Shown: positions 9,783 through 18,518, numbered from the stretch's first letter. The stretch: DNA of 36,214 bases from Gammaproteobacteria bacterium (GCA_018670435.1 JABHRC010000041.1:1-36214); one strand, 5' to 3'. Made by a program: numbers and translations. The notes: generated from the sequence alone by a model not told the origin.

Positions 9783-10082
9783 ATGACAATTACCAAGAAT
9801 TCACTGGTTGAAGTAATACATAATGAGGTAGGTCTCAATAAAAGAGAAGCTAAAGAATTCATCGAGGAGTTCTTTGAGATGATTAAGGGTGCTCTCGAAG
9901 AAGGTAATGATATTAAATTTTCTGGTTTTGGTAATTTTATTCTTAGAGATAAAGTGGCAAGACCTGGTAGAAATCCAAAAACTGGTGAAGATGTTATGAT
10001 TTCAGAAAGAAGAGTGGTTACTTTTAAATCTGGTCTCAAGCTAAAGAATAAATTGGAAGCATATGATGGAAAACCAGAGTAA
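9783..10082 (+). CDS. ihfA: integration host factor alpha subunit
   Basis: IHF is a DNA-bending architectural heterodimer used in transcription, replication and recombination. The 99-aa HU/IHF-fold protein has the alpha-type signature [12 protein letters not shown] and the beta-arm [11 protein letters not shown], with the intercalating proline. Position after pheT, 2 bases away, is the standard location of ihfA, which supports alpha over beta or HU. It overlaps the next MerR-like gene by 20 bases. Its partner IhfB is outside the window. Confidence 0.94.
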   Translation: MTITKNSLVEVIHNEVGLNKREAKEFIEEFFEMIKGALEEGNDIKFSGFGNFILRDKVARPGRNPKTGEDVMISERRVVTFKSGLKLKNKLEAYDGKPE

Positions 10083-10416
10083 CAATACACCTGTTATACC
10101 AAATAAAAGATACTTCACTATCGGAGAAGTTTCCAAAATTTGTGATGTGAAAGCTCATGTGCTTAGATATTGGGAACAAGAATTTAAAGAACTAGAACCT
10201 ATTAAAAGAAAGGGCAATAGAAGGTATTACCAGCAAAAAGACCTCGCTATGATATTGAAAATCAAAGAATTGCTGCAAAATAAAGGCTTTACGATAGAGG
10301 GTGCCAAAAATATGATAAACGTCGATGAAGTAAAATCTGAGCCTTCATCAAGCAAACATATGTTAGCTCAAATCAAATCGGATCTTGAAAATATATTGTC
10401 GATTCTTAAAAGATAA
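10063..10416 (+). CDS. MerR-family transcriptional regulator
   Basis: The 117-aa protein has an N-terminal winged helix-turn-helix of the MerR superfamily: [25 protein letters not shown] at about 17-41, then the wing [12 protein letters not shown] short C-terminal helix would dimerise. It lacks the cysteine set of metal sensors such as CueR or ZntR. A MerR-like gene directly after ihfA is common in gammaproteobacteria; its regulon is not established. It overlaps ihfA by 20 bases and is 2 bases from the nuclease gene. Either ATG 10063 or 10066 could serve as start. Confidence 0.88.
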   Translation: MMENQSNNTPVIPNKRYFTIGEVSKICDVKAHVLRYWEQEFKELEPIKRKGNRRYYQQKDLAMILKIKELLQNKGFTIEGAKNMINVDEVKSEPSSSKHMLAQIKSDLENILSILKR

Positions 10417-10418
10417 AG

Positions 10419-11084
10419 ATGATAAGTTCTTTCAGAGAAAAATATAGTTATCCTGTCTATAGTGTTAATAAAGTTGATAATATTAGATTTTATTCTGTTT
10501 CAGAAAATCTTATAGTTCCTAGTGTTACAAGTATTCTAAGACTGACAAATCCAACTCAAACAGTTGACTTCAATATTAGTCATAAAACTGATTCTATGGA
10601 AATTGGCAATTATATGCATAAATACTTAGAACATTATGTCTCAAAAGATAATGCTTTTCATGATGATTCAAAAAACTTTATTATTGCTAAAAAATTAGCT
10701 CAAACTGTTATTGATAATTTCATTAATCATTTGGATGAGGTTTGGGGTACAGAAGTTTCAGTAGTATATAAAAACTTGTACGCTGGAACAATAGATCTCA
10801 TAGGTGTTCAAGATAAGCAATTATCTGTAATTGATTACAAGTCATCATATAGAAAAAAAACTGAAGAGGAGATGAGGGAACATATCTTACAATTGGCAGC
10901 TTATGCTGTTGCACATGATTGGCAGTATAAAACCAATATTAATTCTTTGATAGTTTTTTTAGCTATACGAAATGGAGAATTTAAAAAGACAGTTATCTCT
11001 GACCAAGAACTCGACTCATATAAGCAGATGTGGTTTAAGAGACTAGGCATGTATACCAAACTAACCGAGAAAATTAATGCTTAA
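10419..11084 (+). CDS. PD-(D/E)XK superfamily exonuclease, MGME1/phage-exonuclease-like
   Basis: The 221-aa protein carries the RecB-like nuclease core. A helix with EIGNYMHKYLEHYV precedes strand GTIDLIGV (catalytic Asp), then IDYKSS (the D/E-X-K element), then QLAAYAVAHDW, the Q-x3-Y element of the RecB/MGME1 group. This suggests a metal-dependent single-strand DNA exonuclease. It is a stand-alone domain with no helicase attached. It sits 2 bases after the MerR-like gene and overlaps the prfB start by 8 bases, so it is embedded in the translation operon. Its substrate is unknown. A role in RNA primer or flap processing would be an analogy with MGME1 only. Confidence 0.75.
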   Translation: MISSFREKYSYPVYSVNKVDNIRFYSVSENLIVPSVTSILRLTNPTQTVDFNISHKTDSMEIGNYMHKYLEHYVSKDNAFHDDSKNFIIAKKLAQTVIDNFINHLDEVWGTEVSVVYKNLYAGTIDLIGVQDKQLSVIDYKSSYRKKTEEEMREHILQLAAYAVAHDWQYKTNINSLIVFLAIRNGEFKKTVISDQELDSYKQMWFKRLGMYTKLTEKINA

Positions 11085-12187
11085 TACGGACGAAATATTA
11101 GAGAAAAATAAAGATTTTGTGAAAAGACTAGCTGAAGTCCGGAGGTTAGTTTGACTATAACTCTATTCAAGAAAAATTAGATTATTTAGCATCTCAATTG
11201 GCCCTCCAAGAAAATTGGTCTGACAAAGAAAAGTTATTAGCTCTTCAGAAAGATCAGAAACAAAAGCAAGATTTATTGCAAAATCTTATTAAAATTCAGG
11301 ATGATATTGAAATTATAGAATATACAATAACATCGCTAGTTGACGACGGCATTGTTTCAGACAACAAAGATATGATAGATGAGATGAGCGCCATATCCAT
11401 TGTCCTGGAAAAACAGATAGGTTCGCTAGAAACAACGTTAATGTTCAAGCAAAAAGAAGATCAATATGATGCATATATAGACATACAATCAGGGTCCGGA
11501 GGAACCGAGGCACAAGATTGGGTAGCAATGCTTTTGAGAATGTATTTAAGATGGCTAGAATCTAAGGACTTTAGTCATGAGGTAGTAGAATTATCTGAAG
11601 GAGAAGTTGCAGGCTATAAAAGCGCAACAATCAAAGTTAATGGTCTATTTGTATATGGATGGCTAAGGACTGAAACTGGTGTGCATAGATTGGTAAGAAA
11701 ATCACCTTTTGATTCTGGAAATCGAAGACATACGTCATTTGCATCAGTATTTGTATACCCACAAATTAATGAAGATATAAAAATAAACCTTAACCCTACT
11801 GATTTACGTATCGATGTATACAGGGCAAGTGGAGCAGGTGGCCAGCATGTAAACACAACAGAGTCGGCCGTTAGAATTACACATTTACCTAGTAAAATTG
11901 TAACTCAGTGTCAAAATGGAAGATCGCAACACAAGAACAAAGAAAGTGCAATGAAACAACTACGTGCTAAACTATATTTATTTGAAATGAATAAAAAAAA
12001 TGAAATTAAAAATAAAGTTGAGTCAGAAAAATCTGACATTTCATGGGGTAGCCAGATTAGATCTTATGTCTTAGATGACTGCAGGATTAAAGATTTGAGA
12101 ACAAAACATGAGACCGGCAATGTACAAGCAGTATTAGATGGAGATTTAGATGCTTTTATTGAAAAAAGCTTAAAGGAAGGACTTTAA
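11077..12187 (+). CDS. prfB: peptide chain release factor 2, +1 programmed frameshift
   Basis: RF2 releases peptides at UGA and UAA. Frame 0 begins ATG 11077 and encodes MLNTDEILEKNKDFVKRLAE plus VRRLV before TGA at 11152-11154. Shifting +1 (skipping T11152) continues DYNSIQEKLDYL into the main ORF, for 369 aa in total. Hallmarks are SPFDSG (the SPF stop-recognition tripeptide), GAGGQHVN (the GGQ hydrolysis motif) and TQCQNGRSQHKN. GGAGG at 11141-11145 sits 3 bases before the slippery codon, exactly as in E. coli. The slippery codon is GUU where nearly all described sites have CUU. The track's 11198 start is not the true one. lysS follows after 1 base. Confidence 0.95.
11141..11155 (+). other. 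RF2 programmed +1 frameshift site
   Basis: The site reads GGAGG TTA GTT TGA C. The internal Shine-Dalgarno, its 3-base spacing to the P-site codon, the in-frame UGA and the following C all match the RF2 autoregulatory site. Only the P-site codon differs (GUU instead of CUU). Low RF2 slows termination at UGA and allows the shift; high RF2 terminates early. Confidence 0.9.
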
Positions 12188-12188
12188 A

Positions 12189-13661
12189 ATGACAGAAGAA
12201 AATAAACTAATTACTGAAAGAAAAAAGAAACTTGAAACTATAAAGTTGACAGATAAAGCATATCCAAATACTTTCAGAAAAAAAGATTATACAGATAAGA
12301 TCACAGATGAATATAAAGATATTGAAAAAGAAAATTTATCTGAAAAAAATGTTAGTGTTTCTATCGCAGGTAGATTATTAACTATAAGGAACATGGGTAA
12401 TTCATCATTTGCGAATTTACATGATGACAGTGGAAACATACAAATATATCTTCAGAAGAAACAGGTTGGAGAAGAAAATTATTCTTTATTCAATAATTTA
12501 GACTTGGGAGATATTGTTGGGATTAATGGTGTCTTATTCAAGACAAAAACTGGTGAATTGACAGTAAATACAACCTCGATAATGCTCTTATCTAAATCTT
12601 TACGACCGCTGCCTGAGAAGTTTCATGGAATTGCAGATATTGAGATCAAATATAGACAGCGATATTTAGATTTAATGATAAACCCGGAAACTAAAAATTT
12701 ATTTAAGACTCGATCAAGAATCATATCATTAATTAGAGATTTTTTTATTAAGGATGACTACTTGGAAGTTGAAACTCCTATGATGCATATGATACCAGGA
12801 GGAGCTGCTGCAAAACCATTTGTTACACATCATAATTCCTTGGATCTTGATTTGTACTTAAGGATTGCTCCTGAGTTATTTTTAAAACGTTGTATCATTG
12901 GTGGATATGAGAAGGTATTTGAGATAAATAGAAGTTTTCGAAATGAAGGACTCTCTGTTAAACATAATCCTGAGTTCACAATGATAGAATTTTATTGTGC
13001 TTACCAGGATCATGTATACCTTATGTTACTAATTGAGAATTTATTTGATAACATTATTAGTTCATTAAATTTAGGCTCTAAATTCAAATACCAAGATTAT
13101 GAAATAAATTTTAAAGCACCTTTTTTGAAAATAAAGTTTTATGATGCAATAGAAAAATATGCGGCAAATATTGATATTTCTAAACTTGATGACAAAGACT
13201 ATGTTGAAGCATATTGCTCCGAAAATGGTATAACTGTTACAGACAAAGGATGTCTGGTTAAAACACATCTTGATATATTTGAAAAAACAGTGGAAAAACA
13301 ACTAATAGATCCAACATTTGTAACGCATTACCCAACAGAAGTATCACCTTTATCTAGAAGTTTTGATGATGATTCAAGTTTAGTTGAACGTTTTGAGCTA
13401 TTTATAGCTGGCAGAGAAATAGCTAATGGTTTTTCTGAGCTTAATGATCCTGTAGAACAATCAAATCGTTTTAAAGCTCAAGTTAACTCTAATGATGATG
13501 AAAAGATGAGCTATGATGATGATTTTGTTACTGCTCTTGAGTATGGGATGCCACCTACAGCAGGCGCAGGTATTGGAATAGACAGACTTATAATGTTATT
13601 CACTAATTCTGCCTCCATAAGAGATGTTTTGCTATTTCCTCATATGAAGCCTAAGAAGTAA
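12189..13661 (+). CDS. lysS: lysyl-tRNA synthetase, class II
   Basis: The enzyme charges tRNA-Lys. At 490 aa it has a long charged N-terminus, the OB-fold anticodon-binding domain (about 55-150; VSIAGRLLTIRNMG), then the class II catalytic core: motif 1 around FLEVETPMM-like FIKDDYLEVETPMM, motif 2 FEINRSFRNEGLSVKHNPEFT, and motif 3 GAGIGIDRLIML. prfB-lysS is a common gammaproteobacterial pair and the spacer here is a single base. The last 11 bases overlap the end of a convergent small gene on the minus strand. Confidence 0.97.
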   Translation: MTEENKLITERKKKLETIKLTDKAYPNTFRKKDYTDKITDEYKDIEKENLSEKNVSVSIAGRLLTIRNMGNSSFANLHDDSGNIQIYLQKKQVGEENYSLFNNLDLGDIVGINGVLFKTKTGELTVNTTSIMLLSKSLRPLPEKFHGIADIEIKYRQRYLDLMINPETKNLFKTRSRIISLIRDFFIKDDYLEVETPMMHMIPGGAAAKPFVTHHNSLDLDLYLRIAPELFLKRCIIGGYEKVFEINRSFRNEGLSVKHNPEFTMIEFYCAYQDHVYLMLLIENLFDNIISSLNLGSKFKYQDYEINFKAPFLKIKFYDAIEKYAANIDISKLDDKDYVEAYCSENGITVTDKGCLVKTHLDIFEKTVEKQLIDPTFVTHYPTEVSPLSRSFDDDSSLVERFELFIAGREIANGFSELNDPVEQSNRFKAQVNSNDDEKMSYDDDFVTALEYGMPPTAGAGIGIDRLIMLFTNSASIRDVLLFPHMKPKK

Positions 13662-13893
13662 TGAAGCGATTAAGTATATTTTTTGCTTCTATTATATTTT
13701 CTAAGGAATACTTGTGATTGGCGTTTACAATATTATGTGTGAAGATTTCAATAGTTTTATCAACAATTATATGTATCTCACTATCGTCTAACAAGTATAT
13801 CTTTATCTCTTTACCTATGGCCTGATACTCATGTCCAGATGATTGTATAAAATTCTCAAGCTCAACGATATTATTAGTATCAATATTTTTCAT
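13651..13893 (-). CDS. hypothetical 80-aa protein coupled to purB
   Basis: The small acidic protein (MKNIDTNNIVELENFIQSSG at the start) is predicted to be mixed alpha/beta without TM segments or cysteines. I do not recognise the family. Its ATG overlaps the last 14 bases of purB, so it is probably translated by coupling from the purB message. Its 3' end overlaps lysS by 11 bases on the other strand. The segment EIKIYLLDDSEIHIIVDKTIEI has alternating strands, typical of a small beta-rich domain. The tight overlap and reading-frame maintenance suggest a real gene. Confidence 0.65.
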   Translation of the reverse strand: MKNIDTNNIVELENFIQSSGHEYQAIGKEIKIYLLDDSEIHIIVDKTIEIFTHNIVNANHKYSLENIIEAKNILNRFITS

Positions 13894-15259
13894 TACATAG
13901 CTTTACAGCATATCCAATATATTTTTTTGGCGTGAGATCAAAAAGTTGTTTTTTTTCAACATCGGGTATTTTAAGTGATTTAATTAGATTGTGGATTACA
14001 TCTTTGGTTACTGCCTTTCCTCGAGTATTTTTTTTTAATAATTCATATGAATTAGAAATATTATGTTTTCTAGCAACCATTTGAATAGGTTCTGCTAATA
14101 TTTCCCACGCATTAATAATATCTTCATCAATCTTATACTTATTAATAGATAATTTATTCAGTCCTGCCATTAAATTTTCATATGCAAGATAAGAATAACC
14201 AAAAGAAATGCCAAGATTTCTGAGTACTGTTGAGTCTGATAAATCTCTTTGCAATCTTGATATAGTTAACTTTTCTGACAAGAATCTAAAAATACTATTA
14301 GCTATGCCTAAATTTCCTTCAGCATTTTCAAAATTTATAGGATTAATTTTATGGGGCATAGTTGAAGATCCAATTTCTCCAGCAATATTTTTTTGTATGA
14401 AATAGTTCTTAGAAATATATGACCACATATCTTGAGAAAAACCAATGAGAATTGAGTTTACATGAGCTATCTTATTGGATATTTCAGAAATATAATCATG
14501 TGGTTCAATCTGTGTTGTATATTTATTCTCTTTTATACCTATACTATTAATAAACCTTTTATTAGTAGCCAGCCAATCAATATTTGGAAATGTAATACTA
14601 TGCGCAGAGTAGTTTCCAGTAGCTCCATTAAATTTTCCCATAATCTCAAGTTCTTTTAAGTGTTTTTGTAAAATATTTATCCTTGAATAAAAATTTAGAA
14701 ATTCTTTTCCCATTGACGTAGGTGTAGCTGGCTGACCATGAGTATGTGACAACATTATGTTATTTGAATATTTTCTTATATTGCTTTTTATTAACTTACT
14801 TAGACCGTTGATTTTTGCACTAAGTAGTGTCTTACCAGTCTTTAACATTAAGGCATAGGATAAGTTATTTATATCTTCAGAAGTACAGCATATATGGATA
14901 TATTCTTTATACCTCTTTAAATTTTTATTTGTATCAAATTTTAGTTTTAAGAAATATTCAATCGCTTTTACATCATGTTTGGTTGTGCTTTCAAGTTTCT
15001 TAACGGATCTAGCATCACTAAGACTAAAGTCGTTATAAATATCTAGTAAAAACTTTTCATCTTTAGGTTTTAATTTAGGAAGTCCTTTAATTTTGTCAAT
15101 TTTTGACAAAAATATGAACCATTTAATCTCTACATATACTCTATGTTTAATTAAACTGTATTCTGAAAAGACATCACCTATGTCTTTGCATACATCTGAA
15201 TATCTTCCATCTAGAGGAGAGATTGAGAGTAAATCATCTTTTTTCATAACAACATTCAT
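13880..15259 (-). CDS. purB: adenylosuccinate lyase
   Basis: PurB catalyses two beta-eliminations in purine synthesis: SAICAR to AICAR plus fumarate, and adenylosuccinate to AMP plus fumarate. The 459-aa protein is the proteobacterial type. LSISPLDGRYSDV lies at the N-terminus, TTKHDVKAIEYFLK near 90, CTSEDINNLSYALML, SHTHGQPATP with the general-acid histidine, and the superfamily signature GSSTMPHKINPINFE, with the flexible catalytic loop serine. Two starts are possible: ATG 15259, and an ATG four codons later (MKKDD). A -10 TATAAT lies 12 bases upstream of the first. It is divergent from fumC with 46 bases between them. Fumarate from PurB feeds the enzyme encoded next door. Confidence 0.96.
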   Translation of the reverse strand: MNVVMKKDDLLSISPLDGRYSDVCKDIGDVFSEYSLIKHRVYVEIKWFIFLSKIDKIKGLPKLKPKDEKFLLDIYNDFSLSDARSVKKLESTTKHDVKAIEYFLKLKFDTNKNLKRYKEYIHICCTSEDINNLSYALMLKTGKTLLSAKINGLSKLIKSNIRKYSNNIMLSHTHGQPATPTSMGKEFLNFYSRINILQKHLKELEIMGKFNGATGNYSAHSITFPNIDWLATNKRFINSIGIKENKYTTQIEPHDYISEISNKIAHVNSILIGFSQDMWSYISKNYFIQKNIAGEIGSSTMPHKINPINFENAEGNLGIANSIFRFLSEKLTISRLQRDLSDSTVLRNLGISFGYSYLAYENLMAGLNKLSINKYKIDEDIINAWEILAEPIQMVARKHNISNSYELLKKNTRGKAVTKDVIHNLIKSLKIPDVEKKQLFDLTPKKYIGYAVKLCNEKY

Positions 15260-15271
15260 CTCAAAGATGAT

Positions 15272-15277
15272 ATTATA
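15272..15277 (-). promoter_or_regulatory. -10 element of purB
   Basis: On the minus strand a perfect TATAAT lies 12 bases before the first purB ATG. The matching -35 (TTCTAA, 17 bases upstream) is weak. The transcript would have a leader of only a few bases if the first ATG is used. Confidence 0.45.
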
Positions 15278-15305
15278 TCATAATAATAATAAACTTAGAA
15301 ATCAT

Positions 15306-16685
15306 ATGAAAAAAATTACTTGTCGAACTGAAGAAGATTCTCTTGGAAAGGTCAAAGTCCCAAGATCTGCTCTATATGGCGCCCAAACTCAAAGAGCTAT
15401 AGACAACTTTAAAATTAGTAGAGATGTTTTCCCTCCAGAATTTATTGAATCGTTGGCTGCATTAAAAGCTGCCTGCGCAAAGGCAAACCATAAGTCAAAA
15501 TTGATGCCAGCGAGCATAGCTAATGCAATAAGTAGTTGCGCGCTAGATATACATAAAAACATTGAGAAATACTACGATCAATTTCCTATAGATATATACC
15601 AAACCGGATCTGGCACAAGTACTAATATGAATATGAATGAAGTCTTATCTACAATTGTATCTAAGAAGCTTAAGAAAAATATTCATCCTAATGATGATAT
15701 TAATAAATCTCAGAGTTCCAATGATATTATTCCTACAACAATAAATATTTGTTCAGTACTTTTAGCTTTAGAGCTAAATGATGCGCTAGATTACTTTACA
15801 ATGAAATTAATAGATAAAGAATTTGAAGTCAAAGATGTAATTAAATCGGGTAGAACTCACCTCATGGATGCAGTGCCTTTATCATTTGGTTATGAGATAG
15901 AAGCATGGAGAGAGCAGGTGGTGCATTGCAATCAACCATTATTACAAAGCGCAGAAGAATTACAATACCTACCGATTGGGGGAACCGCTATTGGGACAGG
16001 ACTCAATGCTCCAAAAAACTTTGGCCAATCAGTAACAAAAGAATTAAATAAAATACTCGGTAAGACAGGAGCAAAGTTCACTTCAAATCCTAATAAATCT
16101 GAAATGATTAGTTCTCAGAATCATATATTAACAATGTGCGGAGCTTTACTTCGAGTATCTTCATGTTTGACAAAAATTTCAAATGATTTGCGATGGATGA
16201 ATAGCGGCCCTATTTCTGGGCTGTCAGAAATTACATTAAAACCATTGCAACCCGGAAGCAGTATAATGCCAGGAAAGATTAACCCAGTAATTCCTGAAGC
16301 AGTCTTAATGGCAATGGCGCAAGTATCTGGATATCATAATGCAATCAATATAGCTTGTATCTCAGGAAGTTTTCAGCTTAATACAATGCTTCCTTTGATA
16401 GCTAAGAATATTATTGAATCTTTTAACTTATTAATAAACTCTGTTTACTCTCTAGCAGATACGGTTGATTCATTTAAAGTTAATGATGAAAATATCAGAT
16501 TGAATTTAGAAAGAAACCCAATAATTGCAACTAAGCTAAATGAAATAATTGGATATGATCTTGCTTCCAAGATAGTAAAAGAGGCCTATAAGACGAATCA
16601 ATCTATAGTCGATATTACTGAGAAAAAAACTGATTTATCAAGATCTCAGATATTGAAATTATTAGATCCAAAAAAATTAATCTAA
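15306..16685 (+). CDS. fumC: class II fumarate hydratase
   Basis: The enzyme converts fumarate to L-malate in the TCA cycle without an iron-sulfur cluster. The 459-aa product begins MKKITCRTEEDSLGKVKVP and carries YGAQTQRA, QTGSGTSTNMNMNEV, HPNDDINKSQSSND and the signature GSSIMPGKINPVIPEA. The HPNDD and QTGSGT elements favour FumC over aspartase. The PVIPEA ending resembles the actinobacterial FumC subgroup more than the E. coli one (PTQCEA). The 530-aa track ORF extends into the purB gene on the other strand; that extension is rejected because ATG 15306 matches the family start. A membrane-channel gene follows after 7 bases, suggesting one transcript. Confidence 0.9.
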   Translation: MKKITCRTEEDSLGKVKVPRSALYGAQTQRAIDNFKISRDVFPPEFIESLAALKAACAKANHKSKLMPASIANAISSCALDIHKNIEKYYDQFPIDIYQTGSGTSTNMNMNEVLSTIVSKKLKKNIHPNDDINKSQSSNDIIPTTINICSVLLALELNDALDYFTMKLIDKEFEVKDVIKSGRTHLMDAVPLSFGYEIEAWREQVVHCNQPLLQSAEELQYLPIGGTAIGTGLNAPKNFGQSVTKELNKILGKTGAKFTSNPNKSEMISSQNHILTMCGALLRVSSCLTKISNDLRWMNSGPISGLSEITLKPLQPGSSIMPGKINPVIPEAVLMAMAQVSGYHNAINIACISGSFQLNTMLPLIAKNIIESFNLLINSVYSLADTVDSFKVNDENIRLNLERNPIIATKLNEIIGYDLASKIVKEAYKTNQSIVDITEKKTDLSRSQILKLLDPKKLI

Positions 16686-16692
16686 CTTAACT

Positions 16693-17436
16693 ATGTTAAA
16701 TAAACATATAACTGACTTAATTTTTATAAAATGGCTTTTATTTTTTTTGAGTTTAATTATTATTCTGTTATCAGCAGAGCAATATAATCTCTTGTCATCT
16801 ATGCTTATAAACGATGTCAGCTATATATCATCTGTCATATTATGCATCTTCTTTTTCTCCACAATCAAAGTTGGTTTTGAATTATATTATCTTAAGGATA
16901 GACATTTAAATATTATATTATTGTTAGCTAATTTATCATCTAATTCAAAAGCTAATGCATTGGAAAATATTAATTATTTCAAGAGATCTACTAATGTTGA
17001 TAATATCATTATAATGAAATATATTTCATCAATTGTTTCTTTGCAAAGTTCCAATAAAAATACAGAAGAGACGAAAAAAAGTTTTGAAAACGATATAACA
17101 ACTAAATTAGAAACCGGATGGTTCATTGCTGATCTATTGTTAAAGTTAGGATTGATTGGTACTGTTATTGGTTTCATCATAATGCTATCTGCTATCACAG
17201 AGATTGAAAACTTTGACCTGACTTTGATGAATGCATTATTACAAAGTATGAGCGGTGGAATGAAGGTTGCTTTGTATACAACACTGACAGGTTTGGTGAC
17301 TTCTATCTTATTATCAATGCAATATAAATATTTAGAGTCACTAGTTTATAAAATATTTCACACATGTAATTCTCTAATCCCCTACATTGATGAGGAATTA
17401 GGCGATGTTCTAAAAAATGAAACGACGCTACTCTAA
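16693..17436 (+). CDS. TolQ/ExbB/MotA-type proton-channel protein
   Basis: The 247-aa membrane protein has four hydrophobic segments: about 9-27, 37-55, 146-166 and 189-209. A cytoplasmic loop of about 90 residues lies between the second and third. The last two helices carry the family hallmarks GLIGTVIGFIIML and ALYTTLTGLVTSI, matching the GLLGTV and A-T-x-GL signatures of TolQ/ExbB/MotA channel pentamers. In that family the protein conducts protons and drives a partner (TolR/ExbD/MotB), here probably the next gene, which overlaps it by 20 bases. The extra N-terminal TM pair and the sequence divergence set it apart from TolQ and ExbB. It is not near tolRAB, tonB or flagellar genes, so its target is unknown. 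Confidence 0.75.
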   Translation: MLNKHITDLIFIKWLLFFLSLIIILLSAEQYNLLSSMLINDVSYISSVILCIFFFSTIKVGFELYYLKDRHLNIILLLANLSSNSKANALENINYFKRSTNVDNIIIMKYISSIVSLQSSNKNTEETKKSFENDITTKLETGWFIADLLLKLGLIGTVIGFIIMLSAITEIENFDLTLMNALLQSMSGGMKVALYTTLTGLVTSILLSMQYKYLESLVYKIFHTCNSLIPYIDEELGDVLKNETTLL

Positions 17437-18019
17437 ATTCGATCCATTTACAGATTTATTGTTTAATATACTCTTGGGTTTTACATTTCTTTTTTTCATC
17501 ACGATTCTGTTTATAAATCCTATTACTCAGCTTGGTAATGTTAATATGAAGGCTGAATATATAATTACAGTTGATTGGGACGATAGTCTTGAGGATGATG
17601 TTGACCTCTGGGTAAAGGACCCAAATGGTGAAATTGTTTCTTACTTAAAAAAGGATGCTGGGTGGTTACACCTAGATAGAGACGATAGAGGCGTTATTAA
17701 CGATACGGTTATAATTGATAATAAAGAAGTAATTTATCCTATAAACCGTGAAGTAGTCACACTGCGAGGAATTATACCTGGAGAGTATACTGTAAACTTA
17801 TATTTATATGAGCATAAGAGTATGAGTCCTGTTGATGTAAAAATAATCATTGAAAAGGTTAACCCTTCTTTAAAATTAGTTTTTGTAAATGATGCTGTTA
17901 TGAAGACAAAAGATACAGAGCTGACAATCACTAAATTCCGTCTCGACTCAGAGGGAAATTTTAAATCAATCTTCTCCAAGAATGAGACCCTGACTCCTTA
18001 TGAGTTAAAAGGGTACTGA
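17417..18019 (+). CDS. ExbD/TolR-like motor partner with atypical periplasmic domain
   Basis: The 200-aa protein has one N-terminal TM helix (about 14-33) opening FDPFTDLLFNILLGFTFLFF. The aspartate at the start of the helix is in the position of the essential proton-carrying Asp of ExbD/TolR/MotB. The periplasmic part differs from ExbD: instead of its small swapped fold or an OmpA peptidoglycan domain, it contains DDVDLWVKDPNGEIVSY and GIIPGEYTVNLYLYE. These resemble YfaP/DUF2135-like beta-sandwich domains (DVDLxVxxPxG), often secreted or calcium-associated. The gene overlaps the channel gene by 20 bases and is followed 3 bases later by a two-TM protein. I infer a stator-rotor pair coupled to an unknown envelope target. 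Confidence 0.65.
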   Translation: MKRRYSKFDPFTDLLFNILLGFTFLFFITILFINPITQLGNVNMKAEYIITVDWDDSLEDDVDLWVKDPNGEIVSYLKKDAGWLHLDRDDRGVINDTVIIDNKEVIYPINREVVTLRGIIPGEYTVNLYLYEHKSMSPVDVKIIIEKVNPSLKLVFVNDAVMKTKDTELTITKFRLDSEGNFKSIFSKNETLTPYELKGY

Positions 18020-18022
18020 GCA

Positions 18023-18457
18023 ATGAATATTCTACTAATTATTATATCTTTAACAATAATTTATGGGCTATTGATTTATATCATTTTAAAAAATGTAAAT
18101 TTTAAAAAGATGATATATTTATCTATATCAATTCTAGTATTTTTTATATTTTTGCAGATTAAAATATTCGATAGTTTGGGATACCCTGTGATATCAGATT
18201 TACCAAAAAGTTTTGATATTTTATATGTCGAGAAATCAGAAAGTCAATTTATTATTTTAATAAAAGACTTTTCTGAGGAAGATATTCCTAGATTATACAA
18301 ATTAGAATATAGCAAGGATTTAGAGGATACTCTGAATGATGCCATGACAGATATAAGTAATGGTAAAAGGGTCATTGGTGTCATAGATGACTCAAATGAT
18401 GATAATCACTATGGAATCTCTATCAAACATATTAAAAAATTAGTACCTGATAAATAA
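18023..18457 (+). CDS. two-TM protein of the proton-channel cassette
   Basis: The 144-aa protein has TM helices at about 3-22 and 30-48 (YLSISILVFFIFLQIKIFD). A polar C-terminal domain of about 95 residues begins GYPVISDLPKSFDILYVE. No family is recognised. With two helices both ends would face the same side, probably the cytoplasm. It lies 3 bases after the ExbD-like gene and before acnA (61 bases), completing a tight three-gene unit. It may be a third structural or regulatory subunit of the motor, but this is inferred only from its location. Confidence 0.6.
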   Translation: MNILLIIISLTIIYGLLIYIILKNVNFKKMIYLSISILVFFIFLQIKIFDSLGYPVISDLPKSFDILYVEKSESQFIILIKDFSEEDIPRLYKLEYSKDLEDTLNDAMTDISNGKRVIGVIDDSNDDNHYGISIKHIKKLVPDK

Positions 18458-18518
18458 AGTGCAGTTTTTATCAGATTTTATGATAGAATGTTGACAATTT
18501 TTTGAGAGATAAGAAAAT

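Noticed and set aside
11198-11300. prfB starting at 11198
   Set aside because: The start omits the conserved RF2 N-terminus; a frame-0 leader with the frameshift site is visible upstream.
15093-15305. N-terminal extension of fumC in the ORF track
   Set aside because: It overlaps the purB 5' end on the other strand, and FumC family alignment begins at ATG 15306.
16693-18457. Zorya anti-phage system
   Set aside because: Only the channel resembles ZorA. There is no long cytoplasmic tail, no OmpA domain on the partner, and no ZorC/ZorD or ZorE gene nearby.
18491-18518. TTGACA as -35 of acnA
   Set aside because: A -10 at the right distance would fall at the start codon.
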